This document shows positions 57,900 through 64,000 of a stretch of DNA of 64,000 bases, piece by piece. The stretch is from Georgenia sp. TF02-10 (GTDB taxonomy: Bacteria > Actinomycetota > Actinomycetes > Actinomycetales > Actinomycetaceae), in assembly GCF_022759505.1 (NCBI RefSeq), contig NZ_CP094289.1, positions 1,550,001 through 1,614,000 on the forward strand, in the 5' to 3' direction. A model generated the notes under the pieces. The model did not search any database and was not told the origin of the DNA. It saw nothing but the letters and a program-made list of their open reading frames with translations. The first letter of the stretch is position 1. Every line of letters begins with the position of its first letter. The position numbers were made by a program, and so were the translations under genes.

Positions 57900-58853
57900 A
57901 TCAGCGAGCCTCGCATCAACGACCGGATCCGCGTCCCCGAGGTCCGGCTTGTCGGACCCGGCGGGGAGCAGGTCGGCGTCGTCCGCGTCGAGGACGCCCT
58001 GCGGCTGGCGCAGGAGGCCGACCTCGACCTGGTCGAGGTGGCGCCGGACGCCCGTCCGCCGGTCGCCAAGCTCATGGACTACGGCAAGTACAAGTACGAG
58101 TCGGCCATGAAGGCGCGGGACGCCCGACGCAACCAGACCAACACGGTCCTGAAGGAGATCCGGTTCCGGCTCAAGATCGACGCGCACGACTACGCCACGA
58201 AGAAGGGTCACGTCGAGCGCTTCCTCAAGGGCGGGGACAAGGTCAAGGTCATGATCATGTTCCGCGGCCGCGAGCAGTCGCGCCCCGAGATGGGCATGCG
58301 GCTGCTGCAGCGCCTGGCCGAGGACGTGGCCGACCTCGGCTCGGTGGAGTCCGCCCCGCGCCTGGACGGGCGCAACATGACCATGGTCATCGGCCCGCAC
58401 CGCAAGAAGTCCGAGGCCAAGAGCGAGCAGCGCCGCAAGCGCGAGGAGCGCACCGCCCACCGCGGTGACGGCGACGCCGCCCCCGCGCCGGCCACGCCCG
58501 CCCAGGCCGCACCCGAGCAGGCGGCACCCGCGCAGGCCGCGCCTGCGCAGGCGGCTCCCGCTCGGCCCGCGGCGCCTGCGCAGGCGGCTCCGGCTCGGCC
58601 CGCGGCGCCTGCGCAGGCGGCGCCTGCTCGGCCCGCAAGGCGACGATGGCGGACGGGCTGCCGCAGGGGCCCGGGGTGTACCCCCGGCCGGCGCCTGACC
58701 CACCGACCACCAGACGTCCTGGCCCCCACGGGCCAGGGCAGGACAGGCTGCGCCCGCCGCGGGCGCAGGTACACCGAGGGACGAACATGCCGAAGAACAA
58801 GACGCACTCCGGTGCGAAGAAGCGCTTCCGGACCACCGGCAGCGGCAAGCTGA
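57900..58853 (+). CDS. infC: Translation initiation factor IF-3 (rare ATC start; doubtful C-terminal tail)
   Basis: IF-3 binds the 30S subunit and checks start-codon selection. The protein reads (M)[56 protein letters not shown] and [20 protein letters not shown]. The start codon is ATC at 57900, six bases after AAGGAG. No ATG or GTG fits. Rare ATT/ATC starts are characteristic of infC and allow IF-3 to control its own synthesis. After residue 190 there is an Ala/Pro tail with three 33-bp repeats. Beyond about 58640 the frame uses rare codons and overlaps rpmI by 67 bases, so the natural stop has probably been lost by a frameshift in the repeats. Confidence 0.9.
   Translation: MSEPRINDRIRVPEVRLVGPGGEQVGVVRVEDALRLAQEADLDLVEVAPDARPPVAKLMDYGKYKYESAMKARDARRNQTNTVLKEIRFRLKIDAHDYATKKGHVERFLKGGDKVKVMIMFRGREQSRPEMGMRLLQRLAEDVADLGSVESAPRLDGRNMTMVIGPHRKKSEAKSEQRRKREERTAHRGDGDAAPAPATPAQAAPEQAAPAQAAPAQAAPARPAAPAQAAPARPAAPAQAAPARPARRRWRTGCRRGPGCTPGRRLTHRPPDVLAPTGQGRTGCARRGRRYTEGRTCRRTRRTPVRRSASGPPAAAS
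58718..58767 (+). promoter_or_regulatory. Two hairpins between infC and rpmI
   Basis: CCTGGCC (58718-58724) pairs with GGCCAGG (58731-58737), and TGCGCCCG (58749-58756) pairs with CGGGCGCA (58760-58767). They precede the rpmI ribosome-binding site and may form an L20-type operator or processing site. This is inferred from position. Confidence 0.45.
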
Positions 58854-58981
58854 TGCGGGAGCAGGCCAACCGCCGCCACCTGTTCGAGCACAAGTCCAGC
58901 CGGCGCACCCGCCGCCTCGCCATGGACCAGACCGTGGCGTCGGCGGACACGAAGAAGATTAAGAAGCTGCTCGGCAAGTAA
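58787..58981 (+). CDS. rpmI: 50S ribosomal protein L35 (bL35)
   Basis: A 64-residue ribosomal protein, [20 protein letters not shown] followed by [20 protein letters not shown] and ending in KKLLGK, the usual bL35 layout. It is highly basic. The ATG has GAGGGACG upstream. It lies between infC and rplT as in nearly all bacteria. Confidence 0.98.
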   Translation: MPKNKTHSGAKKRFRTTGSGKLMREQANRRHLFEHKSSRRTRRLAMDQTVASADTKKIKKLLGK

Positions 58982-59008
58982 GCCGCCCCGAACCAGAAGG
59001 AGAACGAC

Positions 59009-59389
59009 GTGGCACGCGTCAAGCGGGCGGTCAACGCCCAGAAGAAGCGCCGCACTACCCTCGAGCGCGCCAGCGGCTACCGCGGCCAGCGCTCCCGCCT
59101 GTACCGCAAGGCGAAGGAGCAGGTCACTCACTCGATGACCTACGCCTACCGCGACCGGCGCGCCCGCAAGGGTGATTTCCGCCGGCTGTGGATCCAGCGG
59201 ATCAACGCCGCGGTGCGGGCCGAGGGCATGACCTACAACCGCTTTATCCAGGGCCTGAAGGCCGCCGGGGTGGAGGTCGACCGCCGCATGCTCGCCGAGC
59301 TGGCCGTGAGCGACCCCGCGGCCTTCGCCGCGCTGGTCACCACCGCCCGGGAGGCCCTGCCGGCGGACGTCAACGCCCCGGCCGCCTGA
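59009..59389 (+). CDS. rplT: 50S ribosomal protein L20 (bL20)
   Basis: A 126-residue ribosomal protein needed for early 50S assembly and a translational repressor of its operon in several bacteria. It begins [20 protein letters not shown], with [19 protein letters not shown] in the rRNA-binding extension and [20 protein letters not shown] in the globular domain. The GTG start has AAGGAG six bases upstream. Confidence 0.98.
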   Translation: MARVKRAVNAQKKRRTTLERASGYRGQRSRLYRKAKEQVTHSMTYAYRDRRARKGDFRRLWIQRINAAVRAEGMTYNRFIQGLKAAGVEVDRRMLAELAVSDPAAFAALVTTAREALPADVNAPAA

Positions 59390-59403
59390 GCGCGCCACGC
59401 ACC

Positions 59404-59426
59404 GGGGCCGGTCACCGGCCGGCCCC
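59404..59426 (+). terminator. Hairpin after rplT
   Basis: GGGGCCGG (59404-59411) pairs with CCGGCCCC (59419-59426) across a seven-base loop, just after the rplT stop and ten bases before the next start codon. There is no U-tract. It may reduce read-through into the methyltransferase gene. Confidence 0.5.
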
Positions 59427-59436
59427 AGCGAGCGAG

Positions 59437-60330
59437 ATGACCGAGCGCCCGGACACCCCCCAGCTGACCAACCCCCGCGCCGAGCGGGTGCGGAAGGTCC
59501 GGGGGCTGTCCGGGCGCTCGGCGCGCCAGCGGCACCGGCTGTTCCTCGTCGAGGGGCCCCAGGCCGTCCGTGAGCTCCTCCGGCACGCCCCGGACCAGGT
59601 CCGCGACCTCTACCTCACCCCCGCCGCCGCCGACCGCCACCGCGAGATCCCCGACGCCGCCCGGGCCGCCCGCCGCCACGTCCACCTCGGCACCGCCGAC
59701 GTGCTCGCCGCGATGAGCCCGGACGCCCAGGGCGTCCTCGCCGTCGCCCACCTCCCCGCCCCGGTGACCCTGGCGGAGCTGCCCGCCCCACGGCTCGTCG
59801 CCGTGCTGGCCCAGGTCAGCGACCCGGGCAACGCCGGCACCGTCATCCGGGCCGCGGACGCCGCCGGCGCCGACGCCGTGGTCCTCACCGCCGGCAGCGT
59901 CGAGCCGACCAACCCCAAGGTGGTGCGCGCCACCGCCGGCTCCCTGTTCCACCTGCCCGTGGTCACCGGCGTGGACCTCGCCACGGCCGCGTCCCAGCTC
60001 CGCGCGGCCGGCCTCACCCTCCTCGCCGCCGACGCCGGCGGGGAGTGGGACCTCGACGAGCTCGCCGACCGGGCCGCCGCCCGCGCGGCCGGCTACCCGC
60101 CGCAGGTGCCCGGGGAGCTGGCCGCCACGGCCGCGCTCGCCCCGGACCTCACCGCCCCCACCGGGTGGGTCTTCGGCAACGAGGCCCACGGCCTGGCCGA
60201 CGCCGAGCGCGACCTGGCCGACGCCGTCGTCGCCGTCCCCCTGCACGGCCGCGCGGAGTCCCTGAACCTGGCCGCCGCGGCCACCGTCTGCCTGTACGCC
60301 TCGGCCCGGGCCCAGCGGCGGGCGGGCTGA
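59437..60330 (+). CDS. TrmH/SpoU-family RNA 2'-O-methyltransferase
   Basis: A 297-residue SPOUT methyltransferase. The N-terminal substrate domain has RVRKVRGLSGRSARQRHRLF and LVEGPQAVRELLRHA. The knotted catalytic domain contains LAQVSDPGNAGTVIRAADAA (motif 1), VFGNEAHGLADAERDLAD (motif 2) and VPLHGRAESLNLAAAATVCL (motif 3). It probably ribose-methylates 23S rRNA or tRNA; the exact site is unknown. Genes of this family lie between rplT and pheST in many actinobacteria. No strong ribosome-binding site is seen. Confidence 0.92.
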   Translation: MTERPDTPQLTNPRAERVRKVRGLSGRSARQRHRLFLVEGPQAVRELLRHAPDQVRDLYLTPAAADRHREIPDAARAARRHVHLGTADVLAAMSPDAQGVLAVAHLPAPVTLAELPAPRLVAVLAQVSDPGNAGTVIRAADAAGADAVVLTAGSVEPTNPKVVRATAGSLFHLPVVTGVDLATAASQLRAAGLTLLAADAGGEWDLDELADRAAARAAGYPPQVPGELAATAALAPDLTAPTGWVFGNEAHGLADAERDLADAVVAVPLHGRAESLNLAAAATVCLYASARAQRRAG

Positions 60331-60996
60331 GTGCCCGCGCCGCTGACGGCCACCCCGGCCGACCTCACCGCCCTGCTCGCCCGCATCGCCGACCTGCGCG
60401 GCGGCCCGGGCACCCCCGGCCGCGCCCTCGTCGGGATCGCCGGCGCCCCCGGCGCGGGGAAGTCCACCCTGGCGGCGGTCCTGGCCACCGCGCTGGCGGC
60501 GACCGGCACCACCTGCACGGTCGTCGGCATGGACGGCTTCCACCTCGCCCAGGCCGAGCTCGTCCGGCTGGGCCGCGCGGCCCGCAAGGGCGCCCCGGAC
60601 ACGTTCGACGCCGAGGGGTACGTCGCGCTGCTGCGCCGGGTCCGGGCCCAGCGGCCCGGCGACCCGGTGGTCTACGCCCCGCGGTTCGACCGGGACCTGG
60701 AGGAGCCGGTCGGCTCGGCGGTCCCGGTGCCCGCCGACGCCGCGGTGGTCCTCACCGAGGGCAACTACCTCCTGCTCGACGCCGAGCCCTGGCGGCGCGT
60801 GCCGGACCTGCTCGACGAGACCTGGTTCGTCGCCGCTGACGACGGCGACCGGCGGGCCCGGCTGCTCGCCCGCCACCTCGCCCACGGCAAGGAACTGGCC
60901 GCCGCCCGGGCGTTCGCGCTCGGCTCCGACCAGCGCAACGCCGACCTCGTGGCCGCCACCGCCGACCGGGCCGACGTCGTCGTCCGCTGGGCCTGA
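60331..60996 (+). CDS. Nucleoside/nucleotide kinase-family P-loop protein
   Basis: A 221-residue kinase of the uridine kinase/pantothenate kinase-like group (YggC/FrcK type). The P-loop is VGIAGAPGAGKSTLAAVLAT. VVGMDGFHLAQAELVRLGRA carries the catalytic Asp, followed by GAPDTFDAEGYVALLRRVR, VYAPRFDRDLEEPVGSAVPV and VLTEGNYLLLDAEPWRRVP (Walker B region), then an arginine-rich lid. The substrate could be a nucleoside or sugar such as fructose. GTG 60331 directly follows the methyltransferase stop, so they are probably cotranscribed. Confidence 0.88.
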   Translation: MPAPLTATPADLTALLARIADLRGGPGTPGRALVGIAGAPGAGKSTLAAVLATALAATGTTCTVVGMDGFHLAQAELVRLGRAARKGAPDTFDAEGYVALLRRVRAQRPGDPVVYAPRFDRDLEEPVGSAVPVPADAAVVLTEGNYLLLDAEPWRRVPDLLDETWFVAADDGDRRARLLARHLAHGKELAAARAFALGSDQRNADLVAATADRADVVVRWA

Positions 60997-61040
60997 CCGC
61001 GCCCGCGCGGCGGCCGCGCGCGTCCTCGGGACGTGGCGGT

Positions 61041-61108
61041 GCATCCTGTGTAGTCGTTGAAGCGCTTTCCCGGGCCCGGGAAAGCGCTTCAACGACTACA
61101 CAGGATGC
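61041..61108. repeat. 68-bp perfect palindrome
   Basis: The arms are 34 bp each with no loop and no mismatch, meeting at 61074/61075 in CCCGGG/CCCGGG. The outer ends read GCATCCTGTGTAGTCG and its complement; the inner part of each arm contains TTGAAGCGCTTTCC, which resembles a LacI-family operator. It lies 44 bases after the kinase stop. It could be a very strong terminator, a double operator, a mobile-element trace or a library artefact. Confidence 0.95.
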
Positions 61109-61201
61109 GGGGCGCCGGGTGGGCTGGTCCTGACTGGATGCGGAGCGCCGGGTGGGCTGGTCCCGACTGGATGCGGGTCGCCCGGTCGACTGGTCCTGAC
61201 C
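61103..61201 (+). repeat. Three 33-bp tandem repeats
   Basis: Units at 61103-61135, 61136-61168 and 61169-61201 each begin GGATGCGG and end GGTCCTGAC or a close variant. The first overlaps the right end of the palindrome by six bases (GGATGC), so the repeat may have arisen with it. An in-frame translation reads MRGAGWAGPDW repeated, but no gene is supported. Confidence 0.85.
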
Positions 61202-61289
61202 GGGCCTGGTCTGCGCGGGCGCGGCGGTCCTACCCTGGGCGGGACGTCGCCGAGCCGCGGCGGCGCACCGGCACGGCGAGGTGGTGGCG

Positions 61290-61676
61290 ATGAGCGGTCG
61301 CGTGGTGCACTTCGAGATCCCGTTCGACGACGGCGAGCGCGCCCGCGCCTTCTACCGCGCGGCGTTCGGCTGGGACATCCAGGAGATGCCCGAGCTCGGC
61401 TACACCTCGGTCCGGACCGGCCCGGCCAACGAGGACGGGTTCCCGGCCGAGCCGGGGTACATCGGCGGCGGCATGATGGCCCGGGAGGCCTCGCTCCCGG
61501 CGCCGGTCGTCACCGTCGACACCGACGACATGGACGACGCCCTGGCAAGGGTCGTCGAGCTCGGCGGCGAGGTGGTCATCGGCCGCACCGCCGTCGCGGA
61601 CATGGGCTACGCCGCCTACTTCCGGGACACCGAGGGCAACGTCATGGGCCTCTGGCAGGACGCCCCGAGCGGCTGA
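61290..61676 (+). CDS. VOC-family (glyoxalase/bleomycin-resistance fold) protein
   Basis: A 128-residue two-repeat VOC protein. The first half is VVHFEIPFDDGERARAFYRA, AFGWDIQEMPELGYTSV; the second has VVTVDTDDMDDALARVVELG and YFRDTEGNVMGLWQDA. The paired His/Glu positions suggest a metal site, but the substrate is unknown. ATG 61290 is preferred; GTG 61281 is nine bases upstream in the same frame. Confidence 0.88.
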   Translation: MSGRVVHFEIPFDDGERARAFYRAAFGWDIQEMPELGYTSVRTGPANEDGFPAEPGYIGGGMMAREASLPAPVVTVDTDDMDDALARVVELGGEVVIGRTAVADMGYAAYFRDTEGNVMGLWQDAPSG

Positions 61677-61833
61677 CGGCGGACCGGTTCGGCCGCCCGC
61701 CGACCTGCTCCGACCGGCCGCCGAGCGGCCGGGACCGGCCACGGACCTGGTCAGCCGGCCGCCGTCCCGCACGACCGGCCGCCGACCGGCTGACCGCGCA
61801 ACCCCAGCGCCGGGCGACCCAGGCCGGACGGCC
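61677..61833. other. Intergenic region with GACCGGCCGCC repeats
   Basis: This stretch consists of scattered copies of gaccggccgccga and gccggccgcc between the VOC gene and the iron promoter. No gene is supported. Some copies could pair to form a terminator for the VOC gene. Confidence 0.4.
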
Positions 61834-61882
61834 TTTACGGCACGCCCTCCTAGCGTTATATGGTTAGGCAATGCTTACCTCA
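61834..61882 (+). promoter_or_regulatory. Iron-regulated promoter with DtxR/IdeR-like box
   Basis: TTTACG (61834-61839), a 16-base spacer and TTATAT (61856-61861) form a promoter. The sequence TTAGGCAATGCTTACCTCA (61864-61882) matches the DtxR/IdeR consensus TTAGGTTAGSCTAACCTAA at about 14 of 19 positions and covers the start codon of the siderophore-interacting protein. Fe(II)-bound DtxR/IdeR would block transcription when iron is plentiful. Confidence 0.75.
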
Positions 61883-62893
61883 CCGGTGCGCCCGGCGGCC
61901 GGCGACGTCGTCGTCAAGGACGACCGCCCCGCCTACCGGCCGTTCCCGGCACGCGTGGCCCGGCTGCGCCCGCTCAGCCCGCACTTCGTCCGGGTGACGT
62001 TCGCCGGCGAGGAGCTGCGGTGGTTCGGCACCGACCGGCTGGACCAGCGGGTCAAGCTCGTCCTCCCCGGCCCCGACGGCCGGCCGTGCGACGTCGGCGC
62101 CGACGACCCCGAGGTGCTCCGGGCGGGCACCTGGTACGCCCGCTGGCGGGCGCTGCCGGCGGCGGAGCGCACCCCCTTCCGCACCTACACCGTCCGGGAC
62201 GTGCGGCCCGAGGCCGGCGAGGTCGACGTCGACCTGGTCCGCCACGACCACCACGACGACGACGCCGGCCCCGCCGCCCGCTGGCTCGCCGCCGCCCGGC
62301 CCGGGGACCCGGTGCTCCTCGTCGGCCCGGACGCCCGCTCCGCGGAGTCCGCGACCGGCATCGACTGGGCGCCGGGCACCGCCACCGAGCTCCTGCTCGC
62401 CGGCGACGAGACGGCGGTGCCGGCGATCTGCTCGATCCTGGAGACCCTGCCCCCCGGGCGCCGGGCCCGGGCCTTCGCCGAGGTGCCGGACGCCGCGGAC
62501 ATCCTGCCGGTGGACCTGCCGGCCAACGCCCAGCTCACCTGGCTGCCGCGCGGGGACGCCCCGCACGGCCACCACCTGGTGCCCGCCGTGCAGGAGTGGA
62601 TCGGCGCCAACGCCACCGTGGTCGACGGCGCCCGCGCCGGCGCCGTCCAGCCGCTGCAGGACGTCGACGTCGACGCCGAGCTCCTCTGGGACTCCCCGGT
62701 CGTCCAGGTGCTGCCGGTGGACACCTGCGGGCGCGGCGGGGAGCGCTGCGGCAGCGACTTCTACGCCTGGTTCGCCGGCGAGGCCGGCACCATCAAGACC
62801 CTGCGCCGGATCCTGGTCACCGACACCGGGGTGTGCCGCCGCCGGGTCGCGTTCATGGGGTACTGGCGGCGCGGGCGCGCCGAGGCGCAGTGA
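61871..62893 (+). CDS. Siderophore-interacting protein (FAD-dependent ferric-siderophore reductase)
   Basis: A 340-residue ViuB/YqjH-type flavoprotein that reduces ferric-siderophore in the cytosol and frees the iron. The FAD domain has FVRVTFAGEELRWFGTDRLD and the flavin motif FRTYTVRDVRPEAGEVDVDL. The NAD(P)H domain has LLLAGDETAVPAICSILETL, and the C-terminus ends with KTLRRILVTDTGVCRRRVAF-like sequence. An unusual Cys-containing segment TCGRGGERCGSDFYAW sits before the C-terminal helix. ATG 61871 lies within a DtxR/IdeR-like box and about nine bases after TTATAT, so expression is probably iron-repressed and leaderless. Confidence 0.93.
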   Translation: MLTSPVRPAAGDVVVKDDRPAYRPFPARVARLRPLSPHFVRVTFAGEELRWFGTDRLDQRVKLVLPGPDGRPCDVGADDPEVLRAGTWYARWRALPAAERTPFRTYTVRDVRPEAGEVDVDLVRHDHHDDDAGPAARWLAAARPGDPVLLVGPDARSAESATGIDWAPGTATELLLAGDETAVPAICSILETLPPGRRARAFAEVPDAADILPVDLPANAQLTWLPRGDAPHGHHLVPAVQEWIGANATVVDGARAGAVQPLQDVDVDAELLWDSPVVQVLPVDTCGRGGERCGSDFYAWFAGEAGTIKTLRRILVTDTGVCRRRVAFMGYWRRGRAEAQ

Positions 62894-62906
62894 CGCGCGC
62901 CCGCCG

Positions 62907-63950
62907 ATGACCGCCACCCTCACCCCGGCCCCGCCCGTGCGGCCGGCCGCCCGGCCGAGCCGGCGCGGCCTCGGCCTGCTCGCCGTCGCCGTCGTCCTGG
63001 CGGTCGTCGTGCTGGCCTCCCTCGCCCTCGGCGCCCGGGACATTGCCCCCGCCGACGTGGTCCGCGCCCTCCTCGCCCCCGTGCCCGGCGACGCCGACCA
63101 CGCGGTGGTGCGCGACCAGCGCGTCCCGCGCACCGCCGTCGGGCTGGTGGCCGGCGCCGCCCTCGGGCTGGCCGGCACCCTCATGCAGGGCATCACCCGC
63201 AACCCGCTGGCCGACCCCGGCCTGCTCGGGGTCAACGCCGGCTCCGCCCTCTTCGTGGTCCTCGCGATCACCCTGCTGGGCGTGACCAGCCCGGCCGGCT
63301 TCGTCTGGTTCGCGCTGGCCGGCGCGGCGCTGGCCGCCGCCCTGGTCTACGGCATCGGGTCGATCGGCCGGGAGGGCGCCACCCCGGTCAAGCTGGCCCT
63401 GGCCGGCACGGCGCTGACCGCCGGGGCCACCTCGCTCATCACCCTCGTGCTGATCACCGACGAGGGCACCCTCAGCGTCTACCGCCGCTGGTCGGTGGGC
63501 TCCCTCGCCGGCCGCGGCACCGACCAGCTGCTGGCGCTGGCGCCCTTCCTCCTGCTCGGCGCCCTCCTCGCCCTGGCCACCGGGCGGACCCTGAACCTGC
63601 TCGCGATGGGCGACGACGTCGCCCGGGGCCTGGGGCAGAACCTGCCGCTGGCCCGGGCGGCCGCCGCCACTGCGATCGTCCTGCTCGCCGGGTCGGCGAC
63701 GGCGCTGGCCGGGCCGGTGGTCTTCGTCGGCCTGGTCGTCCCGCACCTCGCCCGGCCGGTCACCGGCCCGGACTACCGCTGGATCCTGCCCTACGCCCTC
63801 CTCCTCGGGCCGGTCGTGCTGGTCGCCGCCGACGTCCTCGGCCGCCTGGTGGTCCGGCCCGGGGAGCTCGAGGCCGGGATCGTCGTCGCCGTCGTCGGGG
63901 CGCCGGCCCTGATCGCGATCGTCCGGCGGACCAAGCTGGCCGGGCTGTGA
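62907..63950 (+). CDS. FecCD-family iron-siderophore ABC transporter permease
   Basis: A 347-residue BtuC/FecCD-type permease with about nine or ten membrane helices. Key segments are RVPRTAVGLVAGAALGLAGT, MQGITRNPLADPGLLGVNAG, the GMGD-like loop NLLAMGDDVARGLGQNLPLA that contacts the ATPase, and VGLVVPHLARPVTGPDYRWI. It starts 13 bases after the siderophore-interacting protein and overlaps the next gene by one base. It imports a ferric siderophore; which one cannot be told. Confidence 0.94.
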   Translation: MTATLTPAPPVRPAARPSRRGLGLLAVAVVLAVVVLASLALGARDIAPADVVRALLAPVPGDADHAVVRDQRVPRTAVGLVAGAALGLAGTLMQGITRNPLADPGLLGVNAGSALFVVLAITLLGVTSPAGFVWFALAGAALAAALVYGIGSIGREGATPVKLALAGTALTAGATSLITLVLITDEGTLSVYRRWSVGSLAGRGTDQLLALAPFLLLGALLALATGRTLNLLAMGDDVARGLGQNLPLARAAAATAIVLLAGSATALAGPVVFVGLVVPHLARPVTGPDYRWILPYALLLGPVVLVAADVLGRLVVRPGELEAGIVVAVVGAPALIAIVRRTKLAGL

Positions 63951-64000
63951 TGACCACCACCACCACCGCCCCCGCCCCCGCCCGCGGGGCCGCCCCCGCG
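63950..64000 (+). CDS. Probable second FecCD permease, N-terminal fragment (runs off window)
   Basis: ATG 63950 shares its A with the TGA of the first permease and opens a frame reading MTTTTTAPAPARGAAPA to the window end. A low-complexity N-terminus before a second FecCD permease would fit the normal operon order of two permeases and an ATPase. Only 17 codons are visible, so identity rests on context. Confidence 0.55.
   Translation, partial: MTTTTTAPAPARGAAPA

Noticed and set aside
61057-61293. Open frame of 78 residues over the palindrome and tandem repeats
   Set aside because: Composition reflects the 33-bp repeats, and there is no ribosome-binding site or homology.

Overview
The window is very GC-rich DNA (well above 70 percent by eye) with near-continuous coding, GTG/ATG starts, many 4-bp ATGA/GTGA gene overlaps and strong G/C bias at third codon positions. 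Gene content (mraZ to ftsZ cluster without ftsA, sepF, yggT and wag31/divIVA downstream of ftsZ, a PriA-type hisA, HelD, PAC2, DUF3040, an F420-type oxidoreductase) points to a high-GC actinobacterium, most likely in the order Micrococcales. MurE carries DDPH where meso-diaminopimelate-adding enzymes have DNPR, which suggests a Lys- or Orn-type peptidoglycan, as in the Cellulomonas/Georgenia neighbourhood. The genus is an inference.

Layout. 1-12.8 kb: end of nrdR, aldo/keto reductase, serA, a FitAB/VapBC-type toxin-antitoxin pair, a HelD-type RNA polymerase recycling ATPase, a PAC2 protein, an MFS transporter, a cold-shock gene, a spermidine-synthase-like protein, dinB and a DUF3040 protein. 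12.8-29.9 kb: the complete division and wall cluster mraZ-rsmH-ftsL-ftsI-murE-murF-mraY-murD-ftsW-murG-murC-ftsQ-ftsZ. As read, murD and ftsW each contain an apparent one-base deletion, and a decayed toxin-antitoxin pair lies between ftsQ and ftsZ. 29.9-38.9 kb: pgeF, sepF, yggT, wag31, lspA, an RluD-type pseudouridine synthase, a GNAT protein and dnaE. 38.9-46.1 kb: accessory stretch with a small membrane-protein gene split by an intact IS630 element, an S66 peptidase, a large LuxR-type ATPase regulator and a methyltransferase. 46.1-57.6 kb: histidine genes (hisD, then hisC-hisB-hyp-hisH-priA-sseB) split by an oxidoreductase pair, a RecQ helicase with a phosphoribosyltransferase-like tail and a methyltransferase. 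57.6-61.0 kb: infC-rpmI-rplT with a long leader, a SpoU methyltransferase and a nucleoside-kinase-like protein. 61.0-64 kb: a 68-bp perfect palindrome with tandem repeats, a VOC protein, and an iron-uptake operon (siderophore-interacting protein, FecCD permease, start of a second permease) behind a DtxR/IdeR-like box.

The genes form three physiological blocks: septal wall synthesis and cytokinesis, histidine biosynthesis, and translation factor/ribosomal protein supply. Many genes start 6-8 bases after a -10-like hexamer with no Shine-Dalgarno sequence, so leaderless transcription looks common. Short GC-rich in-frame repeats have expanded in linkers of many proteins (PAC2, MurD, FtsW, MurG, GNAT, HisH, IF-3). 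I found no tRNA, rRNA or CRISPR array, and no convincing new multi-gene system. The best leads are the long palindrome with its repeats, the RecQ-phosphoribosyltransferase fusion, the decayed toxin-antitoxin pair beside ftsZ, and the IS630 insertion whose removal restores a reading frame.
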